Below are positions 8,172 to 17,331 of a stretch of DNA of 64,000 nucleotides, in pieces (within the stretch, counting starts at the first letter, position 1; each line of letters opens with the position of its first letter). This DNA is from CAZOHG01 sp964579725 (GTDB taxonomy: Bacteria; Zhuqueibacterota; JdFR-76; BMS3Abin05), in the NCBI GenBank assembly GCA_964579725.1, contig CAZOHG010000003.1, positions 1-64,000 of the forward strand, read 5' to 3'. The notes beneath the pieces are model-generated. The model had not been told where the DNA came from. It saw only the letters and a list, made by a program, of their open reading frames with translations, and made no database searches. The position numbers and the translations under genes are program-made.

Positions 8172-10316
8172 GTGAAAAAAGTTACTTTTGTGTTTGGCAT
8201 TCATGACCACCAGCCGGTCGGCAATTTCGATTTTGTGTTCGAGGACGCCTACCAGCGTGCCTACTTGCCTTTTTTGGATGTTTTGGAAGCCCACCCGGGT
8301 ATTCGTCTGGCTCAGCACTATTCGGGCATTCTCTTTGAATGGATTTTGAAACACCACCCGGATTACATCGAGCGATTGAAAAAAATGGTGCAGTCCGGTC
8401 AAGTGGAAATGATGACCGGTGCCTACTACGAACCCATTTTAATTTCTATTCCCGACGCCGACAAAAAGGGGCAAATCGTCAAGCTGACCCAAACCCTCAA
8501 AAAACACACGGGCTATTCTGCCAAAGGGTTCTGGCTGGCCGAACGGGTGTGGGAACCCCATCTGCCGAAAATTTTGAAGGAATCGGGGGTGACGTACACC
8601 ATTGTGGACGACAGCCATTTCAAATACGTGGGACTGAAGGAGGAGGAGCTCACCGGCTATTACGTGACGGAAGAGCAGGGAACCACGCTCAATATTTTTC
8701 CAATCAGTGAAAAACTGCGCTACGCCGTTCCCTTTAAGGAAGTGGACGTCACACTCGATTTTCTGCACAGTCTGGCAACCGAAGACGGTACTCGGATGGC
8801 CATTTTTGCCGACGACGGGGAGAAATTTGGCGTCTGGCCGGGCACCTTTGAGCACGTGTACGGGAAAAAGTGGCTGGACGAATTTTTCTCGGCGATTGAG
8901 GCGAATTTGGATTGGATCGACATGATTCATTTTAGCGAGGCTTTGGAACGCATCAAGCCGTTAGGGCGCGTGTACCTGCCCGCTGCATCCTACCGGGAAA
9001 TGATGGAATGGGCTCTGCCGGCCACAGCCACCCAGGAATTGGAAGATTTTGAAAGCGTGCTGAAACTGCAAAATCTTTTTGAACAGTATGGTATTTTTGT
9101 GCGCGGTGGCTTTTGGCGTACCTTTTTGGCCAAATACCCCGAGTCCAACAACATGCACAAAAAAATGCTTTTTGTGAGTGAAAAGATTCAAAGGGCGGCA
9201 GGAAAACTTTCTCCGCGTAAATTTCGGGCGGCTCAAGATCACCTGTGGGCGGGACAGTGCAATTGCCCCTACTGGCACGGAGTGTTCGGAGGGCTCTACC
9301 TGGCGCATTTGCGCAGTGCAATCTACCAAAATCTTATTCAAGCCGAAAATTTGGCGGATGCGGTTCTGAAAGAGCGGGATCGCGTTCAGGTTGTGGCAAG
9401 GGATTTTGACGGGGACGGCTACGACGAAATTTTGGTCGAAACAGATCACCTGAACCTGTATTTTGACCCGCAATACGGAGGAAAGCTGTTTGAACTGGAC
9501 TTGCGTCGAAAAGCCTTGAATGTACTGGACACCATGAGTCGCCGTAAAGAAGCCTACCACCGAAAATTGGTGGAGGCAGAAAAAAACAGCGCCAGCGCCG
9601 AGGGGGAAGAGGTGGCTTCCATTCACGATTTGGTGGCGGCGAAAGAACAGGGCCTGGAGAAATTGCTGAATTACGATTGGTACGACCACCACAGTTTAAT
9701 TGACCATTTTTTTCACCCGGGCACGCGGGTGGAAGACGTGCGAGCGGCCCGTTACGGGGAAGATGGGGATTTTGTGAACCAACCCTTCACGGTAAACGTT
9801 AAAAAAGACGGACACAGTGCGCGAATTGGGCTGGAAAGAACGGGGGGTGTTTGGGTAGAAGGGAAGTGGACGCCCGTCAGCGTGCGGAAAGAGGTGACGG
9901 TTGACTCCAACAGCGAAGAGCTGAAAGTTCGGTACAAAATACGGAATTTGTCGGAACAGGCAGTGGAGCTCTTTTTCGGTAACGAATGGAATTTTGCTCT
10001 TTTGGCCGGTCACGCGGACGATCGCTACTATGAGATTCCCGGCACCCCCCTTGAGGACCGCTATTTGGACAGCGAGGGGGAAACACCGGAGGTGCGAGAA
10101 TTTTGGCTCAAGGATGAGTGGCTGAAATTGGGCATTCAATTCGAATTACAAAATTCGGCTACGCTTTGGCGTTTTCCGATTGAAACCGTTTCTTTGTCGG
10201 AAGCCGGATTTGAGCGGGTTTACCAGAGTTCGGCCGTTGTGCCCGTGTGGCCTCTTCGGATTTACGGCGGCAAGGCGGTGCATCTACATTTTACCGTGAG
10301 ATTTCATTCGCTTTAA
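8172..10316 (+). CDS. GH57 4-alpha-glucanotransferase/alpha-amylase
   Basis: The 714-residue enzyme belongs to glycoside hydrolase family 57, retaining enzymes on alpha-1,4-glucans. Family regions are visible in order: HDHQPVGN near residue 11, the nucleophile Glu124 in GFWLAERVWEP, IVDDSHFKY near 145, and the acid/base Asp in IFADDGEKFGVWP (Asp214 or Asp215). Residues beyond about 380 match the accessory beta domains found in the Thermococcus-type 4-alpha-glucanotransferases (about 660 residues). An acidic loop DFDGDGYDE near 415 may bind calcium. There is no signal peptide, so it is cytoplasmic and probably acts on glycogen-like storage glucan. It starts with GTG after CGGGAG. Whether transfer or hydrolysis dominates is not decidable here. 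The protease gene follows after ten bases. Confidence 0.88.
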   Translation: MKKVTFVFGIHDHQPVGNFDFVFEDAYQRAYLPFLDVLEAHPGIRLAQHYSGILFEWILKHHPDYIERLKKMVQSGQVEMMTGAYYEPILISIPDADKKGQIVKLTQTLKKHTGYSAKGFWLAERVWEPHLPKILKESGVTYTIVDDSHFKYVGLKEEELTGYYVTEEQGTTLNIFPISEKLRYAVPFKEVDVTLDFLHSLATEDGTRMAIFADDGEKFGVWPGTFEHVYGKKWLDEFFSAIEANLDWIDMIHFSEALERIKPLGRVYLPAASYREMMEWALPATATQELEDFESVLKLQNLFEQYGIFVRGGFWRTFLAKYPESNNMHKKMLFVSEKIQRAAGKLSPRKFRAAQDHLWAGQCNCPYWHGVFGGLYLAHLRSAIYQNLIQAENLADAVLKERDRVQVVARDFDGDGYDEILVETDHLNLYFDPQYGGKLFELDLRRKALNVLDTMSRRKEAYHRKLVEAEKNSASAEGEEVASIHDLVAAKEQGLEKLLNYDWYDHHSLIDHFFHPGTRVEDVRAARYGEDGDFVNQPFTVNVKKDGHSARIGLERTGGVWVEGKWTPVSVRKEVTVDSNSEELKVRYKIRNLSEQAVELFFGNEWNFALLAGHADDRYYEIPGTPLEDRYLDSEGETPEVREFWLKDEWLKLGIQFELQNSATLWRFPIETVSLSEAGFERVYQSSAVVPVWPLRIYGGKAVHLHFTVRFHSL

Positions 10317-10326
10317 AGGCAGGAAA

Positions 10327-11901
10327 ATGATTCAAAAGAGAAAACATCTTTTTCTTCTCATTTTTTTGCTGGGCCTGTTGGTTTACCAGTTCGGCGGCCA
10401 GGTCCTGGTTTCGGCTACCAACACATTTGACCAAATTCGCCGCTTTATTATGGCGTACAACGCAATTCGTGAGTTTTATGTGGACAACGTCAGTCCGCAG
10501 CGTCTGGTAAACGGAGGCATTAGGGGCATGTTAGAAGAGTTGGACCCCCATTCGGTTTTTGTGCCGCCGGACCAGGTCAAGGAACTTTCAGAAGAATATG
10601 AGGGGAAATACGACGGGGTTGGCATTGAATACGTGATCGAAGAAAAACAACCGGTGGTGGTTTCACCTATTCCGGGGTCTCCGGCGGAGCGCGCAGGTTT
10701 GCGCCCCGGCGACACCATTCTTAAGATCAATGGCGAATCGACCTACGGCATGTCGGATGCTGCCTTTCGTTCCGAATTGCGGGGTCGAATCGGAACAACC
10801 GTTCTTCTGCGGGTGAAAAGAGAAAACCTGAGCGACCCGCTGGTTTTCCAGTTGGTTCGGGAGGAAATTCCCATTGTGAGTGTTCAGGCGCATTTTATGT
10901 TGGACGCCACAACGGGATACATTTATTTGTCCCGATTTTCCAAAACAACCAGCGACGAAATGGAAGAAGCCCTGCACGATTTGGAATTGAGCGGCATGAA
11001 ACGCCTTGTTTTGGATTTACGTTTTAACCCGGGGGGGTATTTGGATCAGGCCGTCAAAGTGGCGGACAAATTTCTGCAGGGCGGACGTCGAATTGTGTAC
11101 ACCCGAGGACGCATCCAATCGGCAAATGAAGATTATTATTCCACCGATGCGGCCACGCACCCCAATTTCCCGATCGTGGTTTTAATCAATCACGGGACGG
11201 CTTCGGCGGCTGAAATTGTGGCCGGTGCCCTTCAGGACTGGGATCGGGCTGTAATTACCGGAGAAACCAGTTTTGGCAAAGGTCTGGTTCAGAATCAAAT
11301 TCCGCTTAAGGACGGCTCGGCCATTCGGATTACCATTGCGCGCTACTACACGCCCAGCGGCCGTTTAATTCAGCGCCCCTATTCCAAGAATCTGGTTGAT
11401 TACTACACGGGAAGCGGAACCACCGGCAAAAATCCGTACGCCAGGCAAAAGGTGTTCACCACATTTTCAGGGCGAAAAGTCTTCGGTGGCGGAGGGATTC
11501 ACCCCGATCTGGTATCGAAAACGCCCCCGATTACCAGTACCACATCCACCCTTTTGGCAAAACGAGCCTTTTTTGAGTTTGCCACGCACGAAGCCGCCAA
11601 TATGAAGGAACGCTACATTTCGTTTGAGACGTTTGACGCTCTGTTTGACGTGGATGCCTACGAATTGCAAAAGTTTTTGACCTTTGTGGAAGATAAGCAC
11701 ATTGGCGTCAATAAAAGAGAATTTTTACGCGACCGCAAGTTTATTCAACAGAGAATTAAGGCGGAAATTGCCCGAAACCTGTGGGGGACGGAAGCGTACT
11801 ACCGAATCATCGTAGGCGGGGACCCCCAGGTGCACGAAGCCATGACGGCTTTTCCCCTTGCCGAGCGGCTGGCAGCTCTGGAAACAGGTCTAAAGCGTTG
11901 A
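10327..11901 (+). CDS. ctpA: C-terminal processing peptidase (S41 family) with PDZ domain
   Basis: The 524-residue periplasmic protease has an N-terminal membrane or signal segment (residues 7-25), a PDZ domain around 92-180 with GSPAERAGLRPGD, and the S41 catalytic core. The Ser-Lys dyad is Ser293 in HGTASAAEIVAG and Lys318 in TSFGKGLVQ. LRFNPGG near 231 is the oxyanion-side loop. Such enzymes trim C-termini of periplasmic proteins and cell-wall hydrolases. The tail of about 170 residues past the core is longer than in minimal CtpA. It ends the plus-strand run that includes GH57 and is followed by the promoter of the TonB operon. Confidence 0.9.
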   Translation: MIQKRKHLFLLIFLLGLLVYQFGGQVLVSATNTFDQIRRFIMAYNAIREFYVDNVSPQRLVNGGIRGMLEELDPHSVFVPPDQVKELSEEYEGKYDGVGIEYVIEEKQPVVVSPIPGSPAERAGLRPGDTILKINGESTYGMSDAAFRSELRGRIGTTVLLRVKRENLSDPLVFQLVREEIPIVSVQAHFMLDATTGYIYLSRFSKTTSDEMEEALHDLELSGMKRLVLDLRFNPGGYLDQAVKVADKFLQGGRRIVYTRGRIQSANEDYYSTDAATHPNFPIVVLINHGTASAAEIVAGALQDWDRAVITGETSFGKGLVQNQIPLKDGSAIRITIARYYTPSGRLIQRPYSKNLVDYYTGSGTTGKNPYARQKVFTTFSGRKVFGGGGIHPDLVSKTPPITSTTSTLLAKRAFFEFATHEAANMKERYISFETFDALFDVDAYELQKFLTFVEDKHIGVNKREFLRDRKFIQQRIKAEIARNLWGTEAYYRIIVGGDPQVHEAMTAFPLAERLAALETGLKR

Positions 11902-11957
11902 ATTTTTCAATAATCACCCTGTCCAACGATAAACTTTTAAAAATATAAAAAAAGATG

Positions 11958-11986
11958 TTGACTTTTTAGGAAAAATTAATTATTAT
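11958..11986 (+). promoter_or_regulatory. Sigma-70-type promoter of the exbB-tonB operon
   Basis: TTGACT at 11958-11963 and TATTAT at 11981-11986 are separated by exactly 17 bases, in an AT-rich 150-base gap. The predicted transcript starts near 11993, about 60 bases before exbB. Confidence 0.65.
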
Positions 11987-12053
11987 TTTGTCAAGTTTAA
12001 AAATGTCTAATTTGTAACATTAACAGGTACAAACGCAAGGAGTGGAGCAGATC

Positions 12054-12677
12054 ATGATTGAATATTTTGTCAGAGGCGGCGCCTTTATGTGGCCAATTTT
12101 ATTTTTCTTCGTATTGGGATTGGCGATTGTCATTGAGCGATTCTGGACATTGACCCGCGCGCGGGTAAACACCCGCAAATTCATGGAAAAAATTCGCGCT
12201 GCTCTGGACGAAGGCGGTATTCCGGCAGCGATGGAAGTGTGCGAACATACCCGTGGCCCTATCGCGTCGATTTTCCACGCCGGTTTGATGCGCGCCAATC
12301 GGGGAATTGAACAAGTGGAAAAAGCCATCATGAACGCCGGCTCCGTTGAAATGGCCTTTTTAGAAAGAGGGCTGATTTGGTTGGCTACCGTGATTAGTAT
12401 TGCCCCCATGCTTGGGTTTACCGGAACGGTTCAAGGAATGGTGCAGGCTTTTGACGCTATTGCCGCCGCCAACGACATTTCCCCCGCTATCGTAGCAAAC
12501 GGTATTTCCGTAGCCTTGTTGACGACCTTGTTCGGCCTGATTGTGGCGATTACCATTCAGTTTTTTAACAATTATTTCGTGGACAAGATTGACCACATTA
12601 TTGTGGACATGGAGGAAAGCTCGACGGAATTTATTGACGCACTGTTAGAGCGTGAAGACAAATTGGGGCTCAAATAA
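12054..12677 (+). CDS. exbB: ExbB/TolQ/MotA-type proton channel protein
   Basis: The 207-residue inner-membrane protein has the ExbB layout: a transmembrane segment near residues 11-30, a cytoplasmic stretch, and two more segments around 105-130 and 145-170. SIAPMLGFTGTVQGMVQAF is the conserved second-helix signature of the MotA/TolQ/ExbB proton channel domain. It forms the motor with the ExbD proteins and TonB encoded next, coupling proton flow to outer-membrane import. ATG 12054 is chosen because AAGGAG precedes it by 11 bases. A GTG at 12042 lies inside that ribosome site. Confidence 0.92.
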   Translation: MIEYFVRGGAFMWPILFFFVLGLAIVIERFWTLTRARVNTRKFMEKIRAALDEGGIPAAMEVCEHTRGPIASIFHAGLMRANRGIEQVEKAIMNAGSVEMAFLERGLIWLATVISIAPMLGFTGTVQGMVQAFDAIAAANDISPAIVANGISVALLTTLFGLIVAITIQFFNNYFVDKIDHIIVDMEESSTEFIDALLEREDKLGLK

Positions 12678-12703
12678 TTTTTTAGGCGAGAGGATTTTAT
12701 ATC

Positions 12704-13105
12704 ATGTTTTTAGATAAAGAAAAAGAACTCACTGCCGAAGTCCCGACATCCTCTCTGGCGGATATTGCCTTTTTGCTCTTGACCTTTTTTCTGGTGACCA
12801 CCACGATTGACGTCGACAAAGGAATTGGCCTGACATTGCCGCCCATTGGACAGGAGATTAAAGTTCGCGAGAAAAACATCACAAATGTGTTGATTAATGC
12901 CCAGGGCGAAGTGCTTATCGACAATCAGATTGTCAAAATTCCGGCGGTCAAAGACGTCATCAAACAAAAATTGCTCCAAAATCCCCGTCTGATTGTGTCC
13001 ATTAAAACACAACGAAAAACCAAGTACGATACGTACATAAAAGTCCTGGACAAAATTAAGGAGGGTGGGGCCACCAGAATTTCAATAGCAGAACCGGAGA
13101 CGTAG
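12704..13105 (+). CDS. exbD: ExbD/TolR biopolymer transport protein, first copy
   Basis: The 133-residue protein has one transmembrane helix (about residues 22-40) preceded by the conserved Asp of SLADIAFLLLTFFLVTT, the residue that takes part in proton conduction in ExbD/TolR, and then a small periplasmic domain beginning at the conserved LPP. It lies 26 bases after exbB and is one of two different ExbD genes in this operon, an arrangement frequent in the FCB group. Confidence 0.92.
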   Translation: MFLDKEKELTAEVPTSSLADIAFLLLTFFLVTTTIDVDKGIGLTLPPIGQEIKVREKNITNVLINAQGEVLIDNQIVKIPAVKDVIKQKLLQNPRLIVSIKTQRKTKYDTYIKVLDKIKEGGATRISIAEPET

Positions 13106-13143
13106 GGGACTCTCCAAGGATGCGGTGGTGTTTTTCATGATCC

Positions 13144-13157
13144 GTAGAACGTTCTAC
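13144..13157. promoter_or_regulatory. Perfect 14-base palindrome between the two exbD genes
   Basis: GTAGAACGTTCTAC is a perfect inverted repeat without spacer, in the 105-base gap upstream of the second exbD. It could be an operator. No binding protein can be named and the site might be chance. Confidence 0.25.
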
Positions 13158-13210
13158 CTTGTGGAACTAATTTGATTTTCATCTGTTTATATTATCAGGA
13201 GACCAAGTAA

Positions 13211-13702
13211 ATGGCAGATAATCCGAAGCAGCCTACGGGCGAGCCGGAGGAAGAGAAAAGGGAGGTAAAATATTATACTCCGCCGGAGAAGATTACCTTC
13301 ACGAAGAAACAAAAAGCTTCGGCTCAAATTCCGACGGCTTCCATGCCCGATATCGTGTTTATGTTGCTGCTCTTTTTTATGGTCTCGACCGTCATGAAAA
13401 AAGAAAACGGCCTGCCGGTCAATTTACCGTCAGCCCATAAAATTGAGAAGCTTCCCGGCAAGCGAAATGTGACATACATTTGGATTGACAAAGACGGGCG
13501 CATCTCAATTGATGACAAATTGGTCGAGGTTGGAGCGATTCAAAAAATAGTTTACGACAAATTGGTTGAAAATCCTCGTATTATTGTTTCCTTGAAAATT
13601 GACAAGGATGCCGATATGGGGGTTGTAACGGATGTTCAACAACAGTTGCGAAAGGCAAATGCCTTGCGCATTAATTATTCTGCAAAATATAGTCAGACAT
13701 GA
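13211..13702 (+). CDS. exbD: ExbD/TolR biopolymer transport protein, second copy
   Basis: The 163-residue protein differs from the first copy by a 45-residue charged cytoplasmic extension before the membrane helix. The conserved Asp lies in SMPDIVFMLLLFFMVSTV, and the periplasmic domain begins with VNLPSA. The two ExbD proteins are diverged, so they probably occupy different places in the motor rather than being redundant. It is preceded by a 105-base gap and followed by tonB after 11 bases. Confidence 0.92.
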   Translation: MADNPKQPTGEPEEEKREVKYYTPPEKITFTKKQKASAQIPTASMPDIVFMLLLFFMVSTVMKKENGLPVNLPSAHKIEKLPGKRNVTYIWIDKDGRISIDDKLVEVGAIQKIVYDKLVENPRIIVSLKIDKDADMGVVTDVQQQLRKANALRINYSAKYSQT

Positions 13703-13713
13703 GGTGATGAAAT

Positions 13714-14364
13714 ATGGAAATAAGCGAACGCCTTAAATTCAAGCTCGACTACAAAAAGCGGTTGGAGCTTGCGTTGGTGATTTCGCTTGCCTTGTTGATT
13801 GTCCTTTTTCAGGGATTTAAACGCTTTCAGGGAAAACACGAAATCCCCAAAGCAGAAAAGGTGGTCATTAAGGCAGAAGAAATTCCACCGACGGAACAAA
13901 TCAATCGGCCGCCTCCCCCGGAACGTCCGGCCGTGCCCGTGCCGACCGAAGACGAGGATGTTCCGGAAGATGTGACCATTGAAAGCACGAACATTGATTT
14001 TTCGGAGGAGCCGCCTCCTCCGCCTCCGCCACCGGAAGAGGAGTCCGAAACGCCTATTTTTGTGGCGTACGATAGTCCTCCCGAACCCATTGGAGGGTTT
14101 GCGGCGATTCAGCGGAACCTGAAGTACCCCGAAATCGCTCGAAAAGCCGGTGTGGAAGGCACTGTGATTATTCACGTGCTCATCGACGAAAAAGGGCGCG
14201 TGATCAAAACCAAGGTGCTGAAATCTCTCGGTAACAACGGGTGCGACGAAGCGGCTATTGCAGCTATTAAGAAAACACGCTGGAAACCGGCCATGCAACG
14301 CGACAAACCCGTGAAGGTTTGGGTCAGTATCCCGGTAATCTTTAAGCTGAAAAGCGCCGGATAA
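13714..14364 (+). CDS. tonB: TonB energy-transducing protein
   Basis: The 216-residue protein has an N-terminal membrane anchor (about residues 20-37), a Pro/Glu-rich periplasm-spanning stretch around 60-115 with runs such as EEPPPPPPPPEEE, and a C-terminal TonB domain. YPEIARKAGVEGTVIIHVLI is typical of that domain, as is the later TRWKPAM. It carries energy from ExbB/ExbD to outer-membrane receptors. ATG 13714 has GAGGTGAT seven bases upstream. No TonB-dependent receptor is encoded in the window, so its clients lie elsewhere. It is the last gene of the operon and is followed by a strong terminator. Confidence 0.93.
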   Translation: MEISERLKFKLDYKKRLELALVISLALLIVLFQGFKRFQGKHEIPKAEKVVIKAEEIPPTEQINRPPPPERPAVPVPTEDEDVPEDVTIESTNIDFSEEPPPPPPPPEEESETPIFVAYDSPPEPIGGFAAIQRNLKYPEIARKAGVEGTVIIHVLIDEKGRVIKTKVLKSLGNNGCDEAAIAAIKKTRWKPAMQRDKPVKVWVSIPVIFKLKSAG

Positions 14365-14392
14365 AAAAACAATCCGGTCGAAATTCAAAAAA

Positions 14393-14428
14393 GCCACCGA
14401 TTCGATTTGAAATCGGTGGCTTTTTTTT
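14393..14428 (+). terminator. Rho-independent terminator after tonB
   Basis: A 10-base-pair stem (GCCACCGATT with AATCGGTGGC), an 8-base loop and a run of eight T lie 28 bases past the tonB stop. It may also serve the convergent kinase gene, since its left side is A-rich. Confidence 0.9.
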
Positions 14429-14466
14429 AGGCAGATTTTAGGGAGCCGGTGCCATCTTACCCGATT

Positions 14467-17211
14467 TTACAGGCGTTTTGGAGTGGGACGTTGCCCGATT
14501 TGCATATCGGGTTCCGGGTACCCGGGAATGGTGTCCGCATCCAAAATTTTTCGCAATTTTTTTAGCAGGGCGCCGGGGGCAAAGGGCTTTTGAATAAACT
14601 GAATGTCCTCGTTTAAAATACCGTGGCTGACGATGGCTTTGTCCGTGTAACCGGACATGAACAGCGTCTTAAATTCCAACCCTTTTTCACGCAAATAGCC
14701 TTCCAATTCCTTTCCGCTCAACTCGGGCATGACCACGTCGGTGAGAAGAAGATCAAAGGACTCCACCTCCTCGTCCACCAAACGCAGGGCTTCCATGGCG
14801 TCTCTGGCGAGGATGGTTTTGTAGCCGTTTTTCTCCAAAATACGCGCCACAAAATCACGGACAAATTTTTCATCTTCGACCAACAGAATAGTCTCAGCCC
14901 CGGAATAGGTGGCTTGAAATTCATCGAATTGCGAGTGCTGTTTTTCCTTTTGTTCTGCACGCGGCAGGTAAATTTTAAAGGTCGTTCCTTGTCCGGGTTC
15001 GCTGTACACCCAAATAAATCCGTTGGATTGCTTCACGATTCCGTACACGGTGGAGAGTCCCAACCCCGTTCCCTTGCCGATCTCCTTTGTGGTGAAAAAC
15101 GGTTCGAAAATGCGTTTCTGAACTTCCTTGCTCATGCCAATGCCATTGTCACTAATGGCCAACAAAACGTACTCCCCCGGTTTCATCTGGAAATGTTTGT
15201 TGCTGTATCCTTTGTCGAGGGTAACAAGATCGGTTTCGATGGTGAGTTTGCCGCCGTTCGGCATGGCGTCCCGGGCATTGACGGCCAGATTGAGCACAAT
15301 TTGGTCGATTTGACTGGCGTCGCCGCGAATGAAGGCAGGCCGATCACTGAATAAATAATTCAGGCTAATGTGTTCACCAATAATGCGGCGGAGCATTTTA
15401 TCCATGTTTTGAAGCACGTCGTTTAAATTCAGGATTCTCATGTTCAACATTTGCCGCCGACTGAAAGCCAGGAGTTGGCGGGTTAAATCCGCTGCCCGAT
15501 TTCCGGCTTTGCGGATTTCTTTAATATCCTCGTAATATTCTTCACTGGGATCCATGGTTTCGAGCATTAAGTCGGAGTAACCGTTAATGGCGGTGAGCAG
15601 ATTGTTGAAATCGTGGGCAACCCCACCGGCCAATTTCCCAATGGCGTCCATTTTTTGGGCCTGCCGAAGCTGCTCTTCAGCTTTTCGCAGCTCGGTAATG
15701 TCCAAACCGGTCCCCACAATAAAATCGATCCCGCCTCCCTCGTTGCGAATGGTCGAATACGACCACAAAATTTGTCGGGTTTCTCCCTCTTTGGTGGTTA
15801 ATGGGATTTCTTCTTTTCCGATCCCTTCGCCTTCGTAAATGCGGTTTAAAACGGCGCGATATTGTTTGATCTCCACTTCCGAGCGCAAAAAAAGCTCAAA
15901 TTTTTTGTTTTGGACTTTTTCCTTGTCATACCCCGTTAATGTTTCCCAGGTGCGATTGCCGCGGACAAAATTGCCAAAGCTGTCCAGGACAATCACCAGT
16001 ACCCCGTCGGTGTTCATGACGGTGGAAATAAAATCGCGCTCGGTTCGCAAAGCTTCCTCTGCCTGCTTTCTTTCGGTAATGTCGCGAATGGTGAAGCTCA
16101 AAAAGCGCCCTTCCTCTGTTTCCCAATCGGTGATGGAAAGGTCAATTGGGAATTCCGTTTCGTCGCTTTTTTTGCCCACAATTTCCAGCGCTTTGCCGAT
16201 AAGCTGCTCAATATTTTTGGGATTCAGGGGGGTGGCTCCTTTTTGTGAAAAATAGGCCGCAATGCCCGGAATCAGATGGGGAATGGATTGGGTTAGTAGT
16301 TCTTCTTCGGAAAAGTCGAAAACCTTTTGAGCCGCCCGGTTGCAGGAGAGAATTTTCCCCTCGAAATTGGAAATCAAAATGGCATCATACGAGGCCTGAA
16401 AAATCGATTTGAATTTCTTTTCGGAATTTCGAAGGGCGGTTTCGCTTTTTTTGCGATCGGAAACATCCCGAAAATCCAGAACAATCCCGAGGATTTTCCC
16501 TTTGTCGTTCATTATTGGAGCGGCACTGTCCTCAATGGGAATCCGACGCCCGTCCCGAGAAATTAAAACCGTGTGATTGGCCAGAGCCACAGTTTGCCGG
16601 GTTTGAAAGGCCCTTTGAATGGGGCTGGCAATTTCTTGCCCTGTCTTTTCGTTTACGATGTGAAAGACTTCGCTGGAATCCAGCCCGAAAGCATCTTCTT
16701 GATTCCAGCCGGTGAGCTTTTCTGCCACCGGATTCATGAAACGAATCCCCCCGTTTTCGTCCGTGGCAATGATGGCATCTCCGATGCTTTTCAAAGTGGT
16801 GGACAGCCACATTTCCTTTTCAATGAGTTTACGCTCCATCTGAGATTTGTAAAAGGCCATTTCCACCGCAATCAGAAGTTCCCGTTCCTCAAAAGGCTTG
16901 AGCAAATAGCCATAGGGGCCGGTTACTTTGGCGCGGTTTAAGGTAGCCTCGTCCGAGTTGGCCGTAAGGTAAACGATCGGGATCTTGTAATGATCCCGAA
17001 TTTTCCTGGCCGTCTCGATTCCGTCCAAATCGCCTTTCAGGATAATATCCATTAAAATCAAATCGGGCGTAACTTTGTCAATCTCCTTGAGGATTTCCTC
17101 GCCAGAGGCGTAGGTGCCGACTACGTCGTAGCCGAGAGCAATCAGGCGGTCCTCAATTTCCATTGCCACAATGATTTCATCTTCCACAACGGCAATTTTA
17201 GCTTGCGACAT
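14467..17211 (-). CDS. Hybrid sensor histidine kinase, REC-PAS-PAS-PAS-HisKA-HATPase-REC
   Basis: The 914-residue soluble protein begins with a receiver domain (Asp55 in LILMDIIL, Lys105 in LLKPFEERE) and continues with three PAS domains (roughly residues 140-260, 265-390 and 400-520). Then come a dimerisation/phosphoacceptor domain with VAHDFNNLLTAING, an ATPase domain with LNLAVNARDAMP, DNGIGM and GKGTGLGLSTVYG, and a final receiver domain with DLLLTDVVMPELSGKEL. There is no membrane segment. The N-terminal receiver could take phosphate from another kinase, such as the one encoded upstream at 17332-19200. I chose the Met at 17211 because the receiver starts there and AAAGG lies upstream. 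A longer frame to 17286 exists. The output regulator is not in the window. Confidence 0.9.
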   Translation of the reverse strand: MSQAKIAVVEDEIIVAMEIEDRLIALGYDVVGTYASGEEILKEIDKVTPDLILMDIILKGDLDGIETARKIRDHYKIPIVYLTANSDEATLNRAKVTGPYGYLLKPFEERELLIAVEMAFYKSQMERKLIEKEMWLSTTLKSIGDAIIATDENGGIRFMNPVAEKLTGWNQEDAFGLDSSEVFHIVNEKTGQEIASPIQRAFQTRQTVALANHTVLISRDGRRIPIEDSAAPIMNDKGKILGIVLDFRDVSDRKKSETALRNSEKKFKSIFQASYDAILISNFEGKILSCNRAAQKVFDFSEEELLTQSIPHLIPGIAAYFSQKGATPLNPKNIEQLIGKALEIVGKKSDETEFPIDLSITDWETEEGRFLSFTIRDITERKQAEEALRTERDFISTVMNTDGVLVIVLDSFGNFVRGNRTWETLTGYDKEKVQNKKFELFLRSEVEIKQYRAVLNRIYEGEGIGKEEIPLTTKEGETRQILWSYSTIRNEGGGIDFIVGTGLDITELRKAEEQLRQAQKMDAIGKLAGGVAHDFNNLLTAINGYSDLMLETMDPSEEYYEDIKEIRKAGNRAADLTRQLLAFSRRQMLNMRILNLNDVLQNMDKMLRRIIGEHISLNYLFSDRPAFIRGDASQIDQIVLNLAVNARDAMPNGGKLTIETDLVTLDKGYSNKHFQMKPGEYVLLAISDNGIGMSKEVQKRIFEPFFTTKEIGKGTGLGLSTVYGIVKQSNGFIWVYSEPGQGTTFKIYLPRAEQKEKQHSQFDEFQATYSGAETILLVEDEKFVRDFVARILEKNGYKTILARDAMEALRLVDEEVESFDLLLTDVVMPELSGKELEGYLREKGLEFKTLFMSGYTDKAIVSHGILNEDIQFIQKPFAPGALLKKLRKILDADTIPGYPEPDMQIGQRPTPKRL

Positions 17212-17331
17212 TTGTAAGCCTTTCCTGTTACAATATTTAAATCTGGACAAAAAGGACTGAGAATAAATTCCACGTGCGTATCGCAAAAAATAGCCCGGAA
17301 ACGACCAGGGGTTTTACACTTCGAAAAATAG

